In this document: one piece after another, positions 33,173 through 42,378 of the stretch
Layout: every line of letters begins with the position of its first letter
Numbering within the stretch: position 1 is the first letter of the stretch
Origin: Gemmatimonadota bacterium
GTDB lineage: Bacteria; Gemmatimonadota; Gemmatimonadetes; Gemmatimonadales; Gemmatimonadaceae
Reading direction: 5' to 3'
DNA length: 64,000 bases
Assembly (NCBI GenBank): GCA_021324635.1
Contig: JAJPIS010000118.1
Coordinates: 1-64,000 of the forward strand
Notes under the pieces: model-generated
What the model was told of the DNA's origin: nothing
The model's database searches: none
What the model saw: the letters and a program-made list of their open reading frames with translations, nothing else
Translations under genes and position numbers: made by a program

Positions 33173-33210
33173 CTCATCCCAACGTTCCTAGGCCGTGTGC
33201 CGCCGGACGA

Positions 33211-33429
33211 TCACGGCCGATCCGGCTCCTCCTGGTCGGGCGTGTCGGCCGCCTGCTCCGCCCGCCCCATGTGCTTCTGGACCTTGCCCTCGAGTTTCTG
33301 CGCCTTTCCCTTGATCTGCTCCGAGGTGTCCCCGGTGAGATCGGCCGCGGCGTCCCGGACCTTCCCCGAAACCTCCTTCGCCCCGCCGACGACCTCGTTC
33401 TTGATGCCCTTGCCAGTCAGGTCGCTCAT
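33211..33429 (-). CDS. CsbD-family stress-response protein
   Basis: A 72-aa hydrophilic protein starting MSDLTGKGIKNEVVGGAKEV, with KVRDAAADLTGD and QIKGKAQKLEGKVQK, the repeated G-K-x-K/D-E helical pattern of CsbD proteins. The ATG is preceded by AAGGAGGAAACAG, a near-ideal ribosome-binding site, which rules out the longer frame. CsbD-like proteins are small, abundant general-stress proteins of unclear biochemical role. Monocistronic, divergent from the DUF3857 gene. Confidence 0.9.
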   Translation of the reverse strand: MSDLTGKGIKNEVVGGAKEVSGKVRDAAADLTGDTSEQIKGKAQKLEGKVQKHMGRAEQAADTPDQEEPDRP

Positions 33430-33585
33430 CTGTTTCCTCCTTGGTGGCCCCTGAGGGAGCAAGCCATATGCCCCGCCCGGGCTGGCGCGCGATGCACCGC
33501 CGGCGGCGCCCCGCCCGCGGGCGCACCTGATACGGGGCGGCCTTACCTGTCCGCGTCGTCTCGCATTGACTCATCCCGACCGGAA

Positions 33586-33599
33586 GTGAGATTTCTCAC
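33586..33599. promoter_or_regulatory. Short inverted repeat in divergent promoter region
   Basis: GTGAGA and TCTCAC flank a TT centre, 36 bp upstream of the DUF3857 ATG, in the 205-bp gap shared with the CsbD-like gene. It could be a dimeric repressor or activator site for either gene. Confidence 0.35.
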
Positions 33600-33634
33600 G
33601 AAACCCCGGCGAGCTGTCCATCCCCCCTGCACGC

Positions 33635-35635
33635 ATGCGTTTTCCGGCGTCCGCTGCCGCGATAGGGCTCGCCCTGGCCGTCACGGTCCCGTGTGCCCCA
33701 CGGGTCGCGACCGCGCAGGCGCCCCGGATCACCCCGCACGGGGATCCGTCCGTGCGCAACGACAGCATCTACGCGCTGGCCGTGCGGCCGCAGGACTATC
33801 CGGACCAGCCCTTCGTCTACCTGCTCGAGGACGGGGTCGTGCGCTTCGAGGAGGACGGCCGGGCGCAGCGGACCTACCGGGAGGTCGTCCAGATCCTCAG
33901 CCAACAGGCCGCCGCGCAGTGGGGGGAGAAGACGTTCTCCTACACGACCGGGCGGCAGCGCCTGACGATCAACTGGATCCGTGTGCTTCGCCCGGACGGC
34001 TCGGTCGTCAGCGACAAGCCGAGTCACGTGCAGGAGTCGATCGCGCCCGTCGCCCAGGAGGCGCCGATCTACTCCGACACGCGGGTCCGGCAGGTGACGC
34101 TGGGCGGCGTCGCCCCCAACACGATCGTCGACTACAGCTATACGATCGAGGATACCAAGCCGATCGTCCCGGGCGATTTCTACCAGACGTGGTACGTGGG
34201 CAACGGCCGCGTCACCCGACGCTCCCGCTTCATCCTCGATGTCCCGGCGTCGCTCACGCCCCGCATCCAGGAGCGCAACATCCACTTTGCGCGGCGCGTC
34301 ACCGAGTCACGCCACCGCCGCGTCTACGTCTGGGCGACGGCCGATGTGCCGCGCCCGGCCGCCGAGCCGTTCACGCCGGACACGAATACGCTCTACCCCC
34401 AGATCTCGATCGCGGCGCCGATCACCTGGGAGGGGATCGCGAGCTGGTACGCGGGCCTCTCTCGCGGGCGGTATCGGCTCACGCCGGCGCTCGTCCAGCA
34501 ACTCTCGACCGTGACGCAGGGGACACGCACGCTCGAGGACTCGCTGCGCGCCGTCTATCGCTGGGTGGCGCAGGATTTCCGCTATGTGTCGCTCTCGCTC
34601 GGGATCGGCGGCTATCTGCCGCGGATGCCGATGTCCGTCTGGGAGACGCGATACGGCGACTGCAAGGACAAGGCGACCCTCTTCATCGCGCTCGCCCGTC
34701 GAATGGGTCTCGCGGCCTATCCGGTGTTGCTGAGCGCCACGGGCGGCATCAACCGATCGCTGCCGTCGGCCTATCAGTTGGACCACATGATCGCCGCGGT
34801 CGCCCGCCCCGGGGTGCTCGAGGGGTCGCCCAACCGGTTCCTCTACCTCGACCTGACGTCCGAGCTCACGCCGTTCGGCTCCCTCCCGCCGAGCGAGCAG
34901 GGCGAGTTCGCGCTCGTGGTCTACCCCGACGGCCGCGGTGAGGAGGTCACGCTCCCGTCGGATCCGGTCACCGTCAACCGCGCGACGATCGACATCAGCG
35001 GTGAGCTCACGGCCCAAGGGACCTTCAGCGGGCGCTATGTCGAGGAGGCGACCGGCACACGGCAGTACACGCTGCGGAGCGCGTTCGCATCCTCGGTCGG
35101 TACGGCCGATCGCGACCGCCTCGCCCGCTCGCTCGCCAACATGCTCTTCGAGGGTGCGACCGGCGACAGCCTGGTCTACGTCAACGGCCGGGACCTCGCG
35201 GCGCAGCCGATGGTCGCGCTCGCGATCAAGGACGCGCGGCCGGTGTCGAACGCGGGAGGCGGGACGGAAATCCTGACGCTCCCGCTCCGCAACTACGCCC
35301 GGCCCGACATCCTCGCCGATCTCGAGTCACGGGGCTACCGCCGCTCGCCGATCGATGTCGAGGCGGTGGTCGGTCCGTACGAGGAGGTCTCCGAGTTCCA
35401 CCTGACCCTCCCGGAGGGGTGGCGCGCCCGTCTCCCGCCCGACATCGACGCGACGAGCGTCTTCGGCCGGTACCACGCGCGCTACGCGCAGTCGGGGCGC
35501 GAGCTGACGGTGGAGCGCAGGATCGCCGGGTCGACCGGCGTCCAGCCGCCGGAGCGGATCACCGACCTCATCGCGTGGCTCAAGGCGATCTCCCGCGACG
35601 ACGTGCGCTACATCGCCCTCGAGCCCGGCCCCTAG
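33635..35635 (+). CDS. DUF3857 and transglutaminase-like domain protein, periplasmic
   Basis: A 666-aa protein with a signal peptide ending ATAQA (residue about 28). The first half is a beta-rich DUF3857 domain (VQILSQQAAAQWGEKTFSYT, then TLGGVAPNTIVDYSYTIED). The transglutaminase-like core has its Cys in YGDCKDKATLFIALARRMG, the His in YQLDHMIAAV and the Asp in FLYLDLTSE, a complete Cys-His-Asp triad. A second beta-sandwich follows. Such proteins are exported and probably act as cysteine proteases or transamidases on cell-surface proteins; the target is unknown. Monocistronic. Confidence 0.87.
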   Translation: MRFPASAAAIGLALAVTVPCAPRVATAQAPRITPHGDPSVRNDSIYALAVRPQDYPDQPFVYLLEDGVVRFEEDGRAQRTYREVVQILSQQAAAQWGEKTFSYTTGRQRLTINWIRVLRPDGSVVSDKPSHVQESIAPVAQEAPIYSDTRVRQVTLGGVAPNTIVDYSYTIEDTKPIVPGDFYQTWYVGNGRVTRRSRFILDVPASLTPRIQERNIHFARRVTESRHRRVYVWATADVPRPAAEPFTPDTNTLYPQISIAAPITWEGIASWYAGLSRGRYRLTPALVQQLSTVTQGTRTLEDSLRAVYRWVAQDFRYVSLSLGIGGYLPRMPMSVWETRYGDCKDKATLFIALARRMGLAAYPVLLSATGGINRSLPSAYQLDHMIAAVARPGVLEGSPNRFLYLDLTSELTPFGSLPPSEQGEFALVVYPDGRGEEVTLPSDPVTVNRATIDISGELTAQGTFSGRYVEEATGTRQYTLRSAFASSVGTADRDRLARSLANMLFEGATGDSLVYVNGRDLAAQPMVALAIKDARPVSNAGGGTEILTLPLRNYARPDILADLESRGYRRSPIDVEAVVGPYEEVSEFHLTLPEGWRARLPPDIDATSVFGRYHARYAQSGRELTVERRIAGSTGVQPPERITDLIAWLKAISRDDVRYIALEPGP

Positions 35636-35692
35636 CGCAGCCGTCCCCGAGCATCGGCGCGGCCGGTGCCGGAGGGCAATAGCTTTCCCGCC

Positions 35693-36856
35693 ATGGCGAC
35701 GACCATCGGCGGCGGCCCTGGGCGGGGTGGAGACCAGGGCACCTCTCGGCCCGACGTCCACACCTTCCAGCACCACTGGCAGGACGAGGCGGACGCCGCG
35801 TTCCTCTACCGCGTGTTGGCGGGTGCCGAATCGGACGAGAAGAAGCGGTCCGTGTATCGGGAGCTCGCCGACGTCGAGGACCGCCACGTCGCGATCTGGG
35901 CGCGCGTGCTCGCCGAGCATGGTCATGCGCCGCGCACCTTCCGCCCGTCGGCCCGGGCGCGCGTGCTCGCCTGGCTCGGCCGGCGGTTCGGACCCGGGTT
36001 CCTGCTCCCCATGCTACTGGCCGAGGAAGGGCGGGAGGTCAAAGGGTACCTCGACCTGCATCGGGCGAGCGGCCGGGACGCGCCGGGGAAGGGCGAGGCG
36101 CTGCTGCTGGCCCGCGAGAGCGCCGAGCATGCGACGACCCTGGCGGGCATCTCGGGCAGCACCGGCGAGCCCTGGCACCGGACGTCTTCGGGTGGCTTTC
36201 TCCGCAATGTCGTCTACGGGTTCAACGACGGTCTGACCGCCAACTTCGGTCTCGTCGCCGGCGTGATCGGCGCGTCCGCCGCCGCCCAGCACCGGGCGGT
36301 CGTGGTCGCCGGAGTGGCCGGCCTCATCGCCGATGCCCTCTCGATGGGGTCGAGCGGCTATCTCGCGGCCAAGAGCGAGCAGGAGGTGTACGCGCACGAG
36401 ATCGCGATGGAGCGCGACGAGATCGCGCTCATGCCCGAGGTCGAGCGGGACGAGCTGGCGCTGATCTACGAGGCCAAGGGAATGGAGCGGGAGAGCGCCC
36501 AGCGGCTCGCGACCCAGGTCATGGCGGACCCGCAGCGCATGCTCGCCGAGCAGGTCCAGGAGGAGCTGAAGATCGGCGAGCCGGGGATGTCGCCGCTCCG
36601 CGAGGGGTGGATCACCGGTCTGGCGACCGGGCTCGGTGCGATCATCCCCGTGTTCCCGTTCTTCTTCTGGCACGGGACGACGGCGATCGTCCTGGCGTTC
36701 ATCCTGGCCATGGCGTCGCACTTCTTCGTCGGCTCGGCCCGCTCGATCTTCACCGGCCGCGGCGTCGTCCGCTCCGGCCTCGACATGTTCGTCGTCGGCC
36801 TGGGGATCGCCGTCGTCGGCTACTTCGTCGGCAACTGGGTGGGCCACCTGCTGTAG
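35693..36856 (+). CDS. Ferritin-like/VIT1-family iron exporter (MbfA-like)
   Basis: A 387-aa protein. The N-terminal 150 residues form a ferritin-like four-helix domain with candidate di-iron ligands in QDEADAAFLY, VEDRH, EEGREVKGY and ESAEH. The C-terminal half is a CCC1/VIT1 membrane transporter with GFNDGLTANFGLVAGVIGA, DALSMGSSGYLA and the Glu-rich EVYAHEIAMERDEI cytoplasmic segment, then further helices. This fusion is known as MbfA or Er-VIT1 and exports iron to protect against iron/peroxide stress. A GTG at 35666 would add nine residues; the ATG is preferred as the longer form adds no domain. Converges on the Spy-like gene. Confidence 0.88.
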   Translation: MATTIGGGPGRGGDQGTSRPDVHTFQHHWQDEADAAFLYRVLAGAESDEKKRSVYRELADVEDRHVAIWARVLAEHGHAPRTFRPSARARVLAWLGRRFGPGFLLPMLLAEEGREVKGYLDLHRASGRDAPGKGEALLLARESAEHATTLAGISGSTGEPWHRTSSGGFLRNVVYGFNDGLTANFGLVAGVIGASAAAQHRAVVVAGVAGLIADALSMGSSGYLAAKSEQEVYAHEIAMERDEIALMPEVERDELALIYEAKGMERESAQRLATQVMADPQRMLAEQVQEELKIGEPGMSPLREGWITGLATGLGAIIPVFPFFFWHGTTAIVLAFILAMASHFFVGSARSIFTGRGVVRSGLDMFVVGLGIAVVGYFVGNWVGHLL

Positions 36857-36875
36857 TGCGGGCCGGGCTCGGGTC

Positions 36876-37268
36876 CTACTTCCCCTCGGCTTCCCGCGCC
36901 TTCTGGGCCTTCATCTCGGTGTACATCCGATCGAACGTCGCCTGCTGCGACGTGTTCAGCCGATCCTTGATCCGCCGCGTCGCGTCATCACTGATCAAGT
37001 CGAGCTGCGGCTTCATCGGCAACACCAGCGCCGCGATCGCGCGGTGCTTGGCCGCCAGGATCGTGTCCACCGCGGCGCGCTGCGCGTCCGACAGCCCGAG
37101 CTCATCGCCGAACCGGCGCCGCATCGCCTGCTCGTCCCCCCACCGCGGGCAGACGCGGTCACGCGTCACGAGCCGGTCGGCCGTGAACCCGAACGCGCCG
37201 CCGACGAGCACCGCCCCGAGCAGGAAGGCGAGCGCCGCGCGCTTGGTGGCCTCAATGTGATAGGACAT
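36876..37268 (-). CDS. Spy/CpxP-like periplasmic protein
   Basis: A 130-aa protein with one N-terminal membrane segment or uncleaved signal (ALAFLLGAVLVGGAFGFTA). The rest is helical: LGLSDAQRAAVDTILAAKHR and then LNTSQQATFDRMYTEMKAQ, the paired L-T/S-x-x-Q pattern of Spy/CpxP/ZraP proteins. Family members are envelope-stress chaperones or metal sensors. It is the third gene of the ECF sigma cassette and overlaps the anti-sigma gene by 17 bases, so it may be a sensor or an effector for that system. Confidence 0.8.
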   Translation of the reverse strand: MSYHIEATKRAALAFLLGAVLVGGAFGFTADRLVTRDRVCPRWGDEQAMRRRFGDELGLSDAQRAAVDTILAAKHRAIAALVLPMKPQLDLISDDATRRIKDRLNTSQQATFDRMYTEMKAQKAREAEGK

Positions 37269-37716
37269 ACCGTGCCGTCGCCTCCCGCTCGGAGACGTTG
37301 ATGAAGCGCGTGTCGGCCAGCACCGGGACCGCCGACGGCTCGTCGAGCACCGTCTCGTACGCGACCCGGGCCTCGGTGGTGCGACTCGCCCACGCCGCCA
37401 TCCCGGCCGCGAGCACTGCTGCACACGCCACCGCCAGCCCCGCCCGCGCCCACGCCCGGAACGCCGCCGGCCAGCCGCCGATCGCCACCGCGTGGTCCCT
37501 GACGCGGCCGCCCGTCTCGACGCCCACCCGGCGCGCGACCGTCCACGCCCCGCCCGCCGTCCGCGCCGCCATCGGCATCACGCGCGCCATGATCCGGGAC
37601 TCGAGCCGGTCCCAATACGCCGGATCCTCGGGCGCGGCGTACAGCTCGCGCAGCAGCGCCCGCACGCGCGCGGCGGTGCCCGTCAGCGAACGGTCCGTGG
37701 GCCGGAGGCGGATCAT
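37252..37716 (-). CDS. Putative membrane anti-sigma factor
   Basis: A 154-aa protein with a cytoplasmic N-terminal helix region (YAAPEDPAYWDRLESRIMARV) and one membrane segment, AGLAVACAAVLAAGMAAWAS. It has no zinc-binding H-x3-C-x2-C motif. The identification rests on location directly after an ECF sigma gene (25 bases), single-pass topology and overlap with a Spy-like gene. The periplasmic part is short (about 40 residues). Confidence 0.65.
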   Translation of the reverse strand: MIRLRPTDRSLTGTAARVRALLRELYAAPEDPAYWDRLESRIMARVMPMAARTAGGAWTVARRVGVETGGRVRDHAVAIGGWPAAFRAWARAGLAVACAAVLAAGMAAWASRTTEARVAYETVLDEPSAVPVLADTRFINVSEREATARYVLSH

Positions 37717-37741
37717 CGGCGCAGCGCTCCGGTCGCCACCG

Positions 37742-38449
37742 TCACCGCACCTCGCGCAGCACACGGAGCGCGCTGCGCAGGGCCAGCCGGGCGTGAAACA
37801 GATCCGACCGGGCCGTCCCCTCGGGGATGCCGAGGATCCGCCCGATCTCTCCGTGCCGAAAGCCCTGCACGTCGTGCAGCACGATCACCGCCCGCTGGCG
37901 CTCGGAGAGCGTCGCCAGCCCGGCGTGCAGCCGGGCGCGCAAGTCGGCCGCCTCGGCGGGATCGGCCGACGCCTCACCGCCTCCGATCAGGTTGTCGGGC
38001 AGCGTTTCGGCGTCCCGCACGCGCCGTCGCCGCGTCAGGTCGAGGGCGGCGTTGGCGATGATCCGATGCAGCCAGGCCGCGAACGGCTGCCCGGCGATGA
38101 ACCGGTGCATCGCGCGGTAGGCGTGGAGGAACCCGTCCTGAACCGCGTCCTCCGCGTCCTCGTGCGTCGCCACGATCGCCCGCGCGACCGCGTAGGCGCG
38201 CCGCTGGTGCGCGCGGACCAGCGTCGCGAAGGCGTCCGCGTCCCCGCGCTGCGCCGCCCCGACCAGCCGCGCTTCGTCCGCCAGGGCGAGGGCGCGATCC
38301 ACCACCGGTCCCGCCGCCGATCCGGTCACTGCTCCCGCCAGCGATCCGGTCGAGCCACTCGCCTCGGCCACGCCGTCCGCCTCCGGCGGGCGGGTCCGCG
38401 CCACCCGGGCGGCGGCAGCGGTGCGAATGACGGCGAGTGCGGGAGTCAT
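37742..38449 (-). CDS. ECF-type RNA polymerase sigma factor
   Basis: A 235-aa protein. Region 2 is AFATLVRAHQRRAYAVARAIV through DAEDAVQDGFLHAYRAMHRF, with FAAWLHRIIANAALDLTRRR completing it. Region 4 is LATLSERQRAVIVLHDVQGF with EIGRILGIPEGTARSDLFHA, the DNA-binding helix-turn-helix. Residues 1-55 form a low-complexity leader. The ATG is preceded by CAGGAGAGACC. It would direct polymerase to stress promoters, probably including its own. The following genes form the anti-sigma/Spy-like part of the cassette. Confidence 0.92.
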   Translation of the reverse strand: MTPALAVIRTAAAARVARTRPPEADGVAEASGSTGSLAGAVTGSAAGPVVDRALALADEARLVGAAQRGDADAFATLVRAHQRRAYAVARAIVATHEDAEDAVQDGFLHAYRAMHRFIAGQPFAAWLHRIIANAALDLTRRRRVRDAETLPDNLIGGGEASADPAEAADLRARLHAGLATLSERQRAVIVLHDVQGFRHGEIGRILGIPEGTARSDLFHARLALRSALRVLREVR

Positions 38450-38549
38450 GTGTTCAGGTCTCTCCTGGGCGGTACGCGCCGGTATCGGCAAACGTTGGCC
38501 GGCGCCGCCACCCCCGCCGCCCCCCGAAATATGTACCGCGGCGCGCGAC

Positions 38550-38585
38550 CGCTGGGCGATCGCTGGGCGGTCGCTGGGCGACCGG
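38550..38585. repeat. 11-bp tandem repeat, three copies
   Basis: CGCTGGGCG occurs three times with 2-base spacers (AT, GT) between the emrA-like stop and the sigma gene start. Its function is unknown. The surrounding 147-bp gap probably holds the sigma-factor promoter. Confidence 0.5.
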
Positions 38586-38596
38586 GGCGAGCGGGG

Positions 38597-39811
38597 CTAC
38601 CGGGGCGCCTGCGTGGGGACGGGACCGAGCGGGCCCTGAAGGTCCACGCTCGGCTCGACCGACATCCCGGGGCGGAGCGGGCGCCCGGGCCCGCAGCCCC
38701 GGGTGACGTAGATCCGAACGGGGACCCGCTGCACCACCTTGGTGAAGTTGCCGGTCGCGTTGTCCGGCGGCAGGAGCGCGAACTCCGCCCCGGTCGCCGC
38801 GGCCAGGCTCCACACCCGCCCCTCGGCCGTGCAGTTCGGATACGCGTCGACGCTGAACTCTACCGGCTGGCCCACCCGCACGTCGTTGAGCTGCGTCTCC
38901 TTGAAGTTCGCGGTCACCCAGACCCCGGTGTCAGCCACGATCGTGAACAGCGTCTGTCCTGGCTGCACGTACTGGCCCAGCTCGACCTGCTTCCGCGATA
39001 GCACGCCGGACACCGGCGCCGTGACGCGCGTGTAGGAGAGGTTGAGCGCCGCCTGCTGGGCCGACGCCTGGGCCGCCGCGAGCCGAGCGGCCGCGAGCCG
39101 CACGCCCGCCTGCGCGTTCATGACGTTCGCGCCGGCCGCCGCCGCCTGGCGCTGCGCGGCGATGAGCGTCGCGTGGGCCGCATCGGCCGCCGCCTGTGCC
39201 GCGTCCAGTTGCTGGCGCGAGACGACCTGCTGGTCGGCGAGGGTCTTGATCCGCTGGAGGTCGGACGCGGCCTTGTCGTAGTTGGCCTGGGCGGCGACGA
39301 TCTGTGCGTCGGTGGCCGCGCTCTGCCCCTCGGCGGTCTGGACCTGGGCCGTCGCCTGGCCGGTGTAGCCGCGCCGCCCGACGGCCACCTGCGCGGCCGC
39401 GAGGTCGGCGTTCGCCTGCGCCAGCTTGGCGCGGTACTCGGCGTCGTCGATCACGACCGTCGTGTCGCCCTCGGGCACGTGCATGTTCTCATCGCCGTGG
39501 ATCTGCGTCACGTACCCCGACACACGCGAGAGCACGGGGACGAGGTGCCCCTCGACGTAGGCGTCGTCGGTGGTCACGTGCGACCGGCTGAAGATCCAGG
39601 TCCGCACCCCCCACGTGATCGCGATCGCGGCGACGATGACCGCGACCGCGATCATGACGATCCGTCGGCGCGGGCGCGCGGGCGCGCCCGCCGCGTTCGC
39701 CGCCGCGTCGGGACCGTGCTCGGCGCGCGCAGCCGGCGGAGCGCCGGGCGGCGAGGATGCCGGCGGGGACGAGGGCGGGGGCTGTTGCTCGGGGCGGGTC
39801 GTGGTAGCCAT
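38597..39811 (-). CDS. EmrA/HlyD-family efflux adaptor
   Basis: A 404-aa membrane fusion protein. A Pro/Ala-rich cytoplasmic leader precedes one membrane helix (IVMIAVAVIVAAIAITWGV, residues about 51-69). Then TTDDAYVEGHLVPVLSRVSGYV is the classical EmrA lipoyl half, and APVSGVLSRKQVELGQYVQPG the second half, separated by a long Ala/Gln-rich coiled coil. EmrA-type adaptors work with an MFS (EmrB) or ABC pump and TolC to expel drugs. No such pump is in this window. Confidence 0.92.
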   Translation of the reverse strand: MATTTRPEQQPPPSSPPASSPPGAPPAARAEHGPDAAANAAGAPARPRRRIVMIAVAVIVAAIAITWGVRTWIFSRSHVTTDDAYVEGHLVPVLSRVSGYVTQIHGDENMHVPEGDTTVVIDDAEYRAKLAQANADLAAAQVAVGRRGYTGQATAQVQTAEGQSAATDAQIVAAQANYDKAASDLQRIKTLADQQVVSRQQLDAAQAAADAAHATLIAAQRQAAAAGANVMNAQAGVRLAAARLAAAQASAQQAALNLSYTRVTAPVSGVLSRKQVELGQYVQPGQTLFTIVADTGVWVTANFKETQLNDVRVGQPVEFSVDAYPNCTAEGRVWSLAAATGAEFALLPPDNATGNFTKVVQRVPVRIYVTRGCGPGRPLRPGMSVEPSVDLQGPLGPVPTQAPR

Positions 39812-39921
39812 GGGTCAGGAGCGGAAGGAGTGAAACAGGAATCGCGAGCCGGCGGCTTTAGTGCCCGGAGGCGGTGCCTGGGGTCCCCGCCGCGTCCGGC
39901 GGGCTCGGATCGGTCCCGCCG

Positions 39922-41415
39922 TCATGGCAATTCGGTGACCGTGCCGGTCGCCCGTGCCAGTGCCACGCGGGCGCGCTGGTAGCCGGCGAGCGCATCGACC
40001 TGGAGCGTACGCGCGTTGTTGAGGTCGAGCGACGCCGTGATCACGTCGGCGTTCCCGGCCACTCCGGCGCGGAAGCGCTGCCTCGCCTCGTCGAGCTCCT
40101 GCTGCGTCAGTTGGAGCTGCGTGTTGGCCGCGTCGAGCTGCTGCCGGGCGGAGGCGAGGGCGAGGAACGCCTGCCGGACCTGGATCGCCGCCTGTTGCCG
40201 AAGATCGCGCCGGCGGATCTCGATCTCGCGGGCGAGCGCCTCCTGCTCCTCGATCTGCGTCTCCCGACGCAGCCCATCGAAGACCGGCACCTCGACGCCG
40301 ATACCCCAGAGATAGACGTTGAGGAGTCGATTCCATCTCCCGCCCTGGACGCCCGTGTTGCCGAAGGCGGCGACCGACGGGAGTCGCTCGGCCCGGATCG
40401 CCCCCACCTGCTGCTGCGCCGCCTGGAGTTGCTCGTCGGCGGCACGGAGATCGGGACGCAGTCGCAGCGCGCGATCGATCGCCTGGCGCTCGGACGGCAG
40501 CGTGTCGGCGATCGGCATCGTGTTGAGCGAGTCGCTGAGCACGAGCTGCGATTCGAGCGGCAGGCCCAGCGCGCGGAGCAGATCGAGCTCCGAGCGATCG
40601 CGGTCACTGCGTGCGGCGATCAGTTGGGCGCGCGTGGTGGCGAGTTGCGACTGGGCACGCGTCACATCGAGCGTGATCCCGACGCCGGCCGCGAGCTGCT
40701 GGCGGGCGATCGTGAGCAAGTCGGCCGCGAGCGCCGAGTCGGCCAGCCGGGCCGCGAGCACGGCGTTCGCCTGCTGCGCCGCGAGGTATGCCGACGCCGC
40801 GGCGCTGGCGGCGTCCTGTGCCGAGCTCGAGGCGACCGTATACGACGCGCGCTCGGCCGTCTTCGATTGCCGATAGCGCTGGATCGCGCCGAAGCTGAAG
40901 AGTGTGTCGGCCGCGAATCCCCGGAGGTCGATCGCCTTGATCGGGGGAAAGTCGATCCCGGCCGGTGGGAGGAAGGCGCTGAAGTTGAAGGGCGAGCCGG
41001 GCGGGGCGGGGGGAAAGCGGAGGAGCGCGGCGCTGTTCTGAACCACCTCCGTCTCCTGTCCGCGCCCGTACACCGTCGGCAGGAACCCGCCGAGGGTGCG
41101 GCGTGTGCGCGCCGCCTGCTGCTGGGCTTGGGCGCGGGCGATGAGCGCGGTCGCGCTCTGCCGAGCGGCCAGGCGTGCCGCGCCGCCGAGGGAGAGGACG
41201 TGCGTCGTCGTGTCCGACGCCTGGGCGCCGGCCGGCGCGGGCAACGTGGCGAGTGCCAGCGCCAGGCCCACGGCGAGCCCCAGCGCGAGCGCCCTCACGA
41301 GTCCCAGCGCGCGCCGGATGGCGGAGCCCATGGGGAGGATCGCAGTGCGCGGTCGGCACGGGCCGCGCGCACGGACGGAAGCGTCGCTGACGGAGGCGGG
41401 GCGATCGACGGTCAT
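39922..41415 (-). CDS. TolC-family outer-membrane efflux protein
   Basis: A 497-aa protein whose ATG overlaps the TetR stop (ATGA). The signal peptide ([20 protein letters not shown], cleaved near AGAQA) sits unusually far in, after a 40-residue basic leader; the ATG at 41331 would give a conventional signal. Two OEP repeats follow: [21 protein letters not shown] and [20 protein letters not shown], with paired long coiled helices. It forms the exit duct for the EmrA-like adaptor encoded 110 bases downstream. Confidence 0.88.
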   Translation of the reverse strand: MTVDRPASVSDASVRARGPCRPRTAILPMGSAIRRALGLVRALALGLAVGLALALATLPAPAGAQASDTTTHVLSLGGAARLAARQSATALIARAQAQQQAARTRRTLGGFLPTVYGRGQETEVVQNSAALLRFPPAPPGSPFNFSAFLPPAGIDFPPIKAIDLRGFAADTLFSFGAIQRYRQSKTAERASYTVASSSAQDAASAAASAYLAAQQANAVLAARLADSALAADLLTIARQQLAAGVGITLDVTRAQSQLATTRAQLIAARSDRDRSELDLLRALGLPLESQLVLSDSLNTMPIADTLPSERQAIDRALRLRPDLRAADEQLQAAQQQVGAIRAERLPSVAAFGNTGVQGGRWNRLLNVYLWGIGVEVPVFDGLRRETQIEEQEALAREIEIRRRDLRQQAAIQVRQAFLALASARQQLDAANTQLQLTQQELDEARQRFRAGVAGNADVITASLDLNNARTLQVDALAGYQRARVALARATGTVTELP

Positions 41416-42089
41416 TGGCAGCGTGCTCGGTGGCGGACGCGGCGCGCGCTCCGGTCCGGCGCAACCGCTCTGAAGAAGAAGTCCATGATCTGGTCGAATT
41501 GCTCCGCATCGCTGGTGGCGGCGAGCATCGGCGCGACGGCGCTCGAGCAGGCCCAGACCGTGTGGGCTGCAAACATCGACCCGATCATGCGGCCGGCGAC
41601 CGCCGGATCGATGTCACGGAACTCGCCCGATTCCACTCCCCGTCGCATCAGGCGATGCAGCAGTTGCTGCTTCCGCAGGATGACTTCCTGCCAGTAGAAC
41701 TCGGCGAGCTCGGGGAAGCGGTGGAGCTCGCCAATGACGAGCCGGAGCACCACCTGGTAGGCGGGCGTCCGCGCGACGTTCCACCAGTCGCGCATGTACT
41801 CGCGCACCTGCTCGGCCGCCGTGCCGCGTTTGCCCTCGTAATCGCGCTCGGTCCGCTCGAGATGGGCGACCACCGTCTGGCGGATCATCTCCTTGAACAG
41901 CGCTTCCTTGTTGGGGAAGTAGAGATAGATCGTGCCCTTGGACACGCCGGCCCGCTTCGCGATGTCGTCCAGTCGCGCGCCCGCCAGTCCCTTCTCCCCG
42001 AACACCTCGAACGCCGCGACCAGGATCTGCTGTGGCCGCTCCTCGGGCAGACGGCGCCACTTGGGGCAATGGCTCTCGACCGACACCAT
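41412..42089 (-). CDS. TetR/AcrR-family transcriptional repressor
   Basis: A 225-aa protein. The helix-turn-helix is [20 protein letters not shown], continuing [20 protein letters not shown] and KEALFKEMI, which is nearly consensus for the family. The C-terminal helices form the ligand and dimer domain, with several aromatic residues. A perfect 14-bp palindrome lies 12 bp upstream of the ATG and is probably its own operator. The downstream TolC and EmrA genes are the likely regulated targets. Confidence 0.93.
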   Translation of the reverse strand: MVSVESHCPKWRRLPEERPQQILVAAFEVFGEKGLAGARLDDIAKRAGVSKGTIYLYFPNKEALFKEMIRQTVVAHLERTERDYEGKRGTAAEQVREYMRDWWNVARTPAYQVVLRLVIGELHRFPELAEFYWQEVILRKQQLLHRLMRRGVESGEFRDIDPAVAGRMIGSMFAAHTVWACSSAVAPMLAATSDAEQFDQIMDFFFRAVAPDRSARRVRHRARCQ

Positions 42090-42100
42090 GCCCGTAAATT

Positions 42101-42114
42101 ACTGACCGGTCAGT
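42101..42114. promoter_or_regulatory. TetR-type operator palindrome
   Basis: ACTGACCGGTCAGT is a perfect 14-bp palindrome, and TGACCGGTCA-type cores are common operators of AcrR/TetR repressors. It sits just upstream of the tetR-like gene, where bound repressor would block the tetR-tolC-emrA transcript. Confidence 0.72.
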
Positions 42115-42204
42115 TAGTTCGCAAGCGCCCCGTTCGCTCGACGGCGCGCATCGCGGCCGGGCCGCGACCCCGGTCTTCGGCGAGCTTCTCGGGGCGTGTG
42201 CTCC

Positions 42205-42378
42205 CTACGACGACGCCGGCGCCGCCGGCGCCTCGGCCGCTTCGATGTGCCGGAAATGGGCGTCGGTCGCCTTGACGATCGAGAACAGGATCGCGAACAA
42301 CACGATCGCCGCGACGATGAGCCCCGTGAACGCGGCCGGCGTGTCCGGCCCGTTCGGCGGCGTGGAATGGTCCGTCAT
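42205..42378 (-). CDS. 57-aa single-pass membrane microprotein
   Basis: [17 protein letters not shown] leads into one membrane helix, [20 protein letters not shown], and a short tail rich in Ala and Pro. The ATG overlaps the cyclophilin stop (ATGA), the standard coupling pattern in this window and the main argument that it is real. Predicted topology is N-in or N-out with no catalytic residues. It may be a small regulator or subunit; I do not recognise a family. Confidence 0.65.
   Translation of the reverse strand: MTDHSTPPNGPDTPAAFTGLIVAAIVLFAILFSIVKATDAHFRHIEAAEAPAAPASS

Noticed and set aside
32628-33191. Several open frames in the repeat region after leuS
   Set aside because: They overlap each other on both strands, follow the repeat structure and have Arg/His/Pro-rich products without domains.
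38480-38530. ECF-type autoregulated promoter (CAACG ... CGTA) before the sigma gene
   Set aside because: The boxes are only weakly similar to known ECF promoters and no second site with the same pattern was found in the window.
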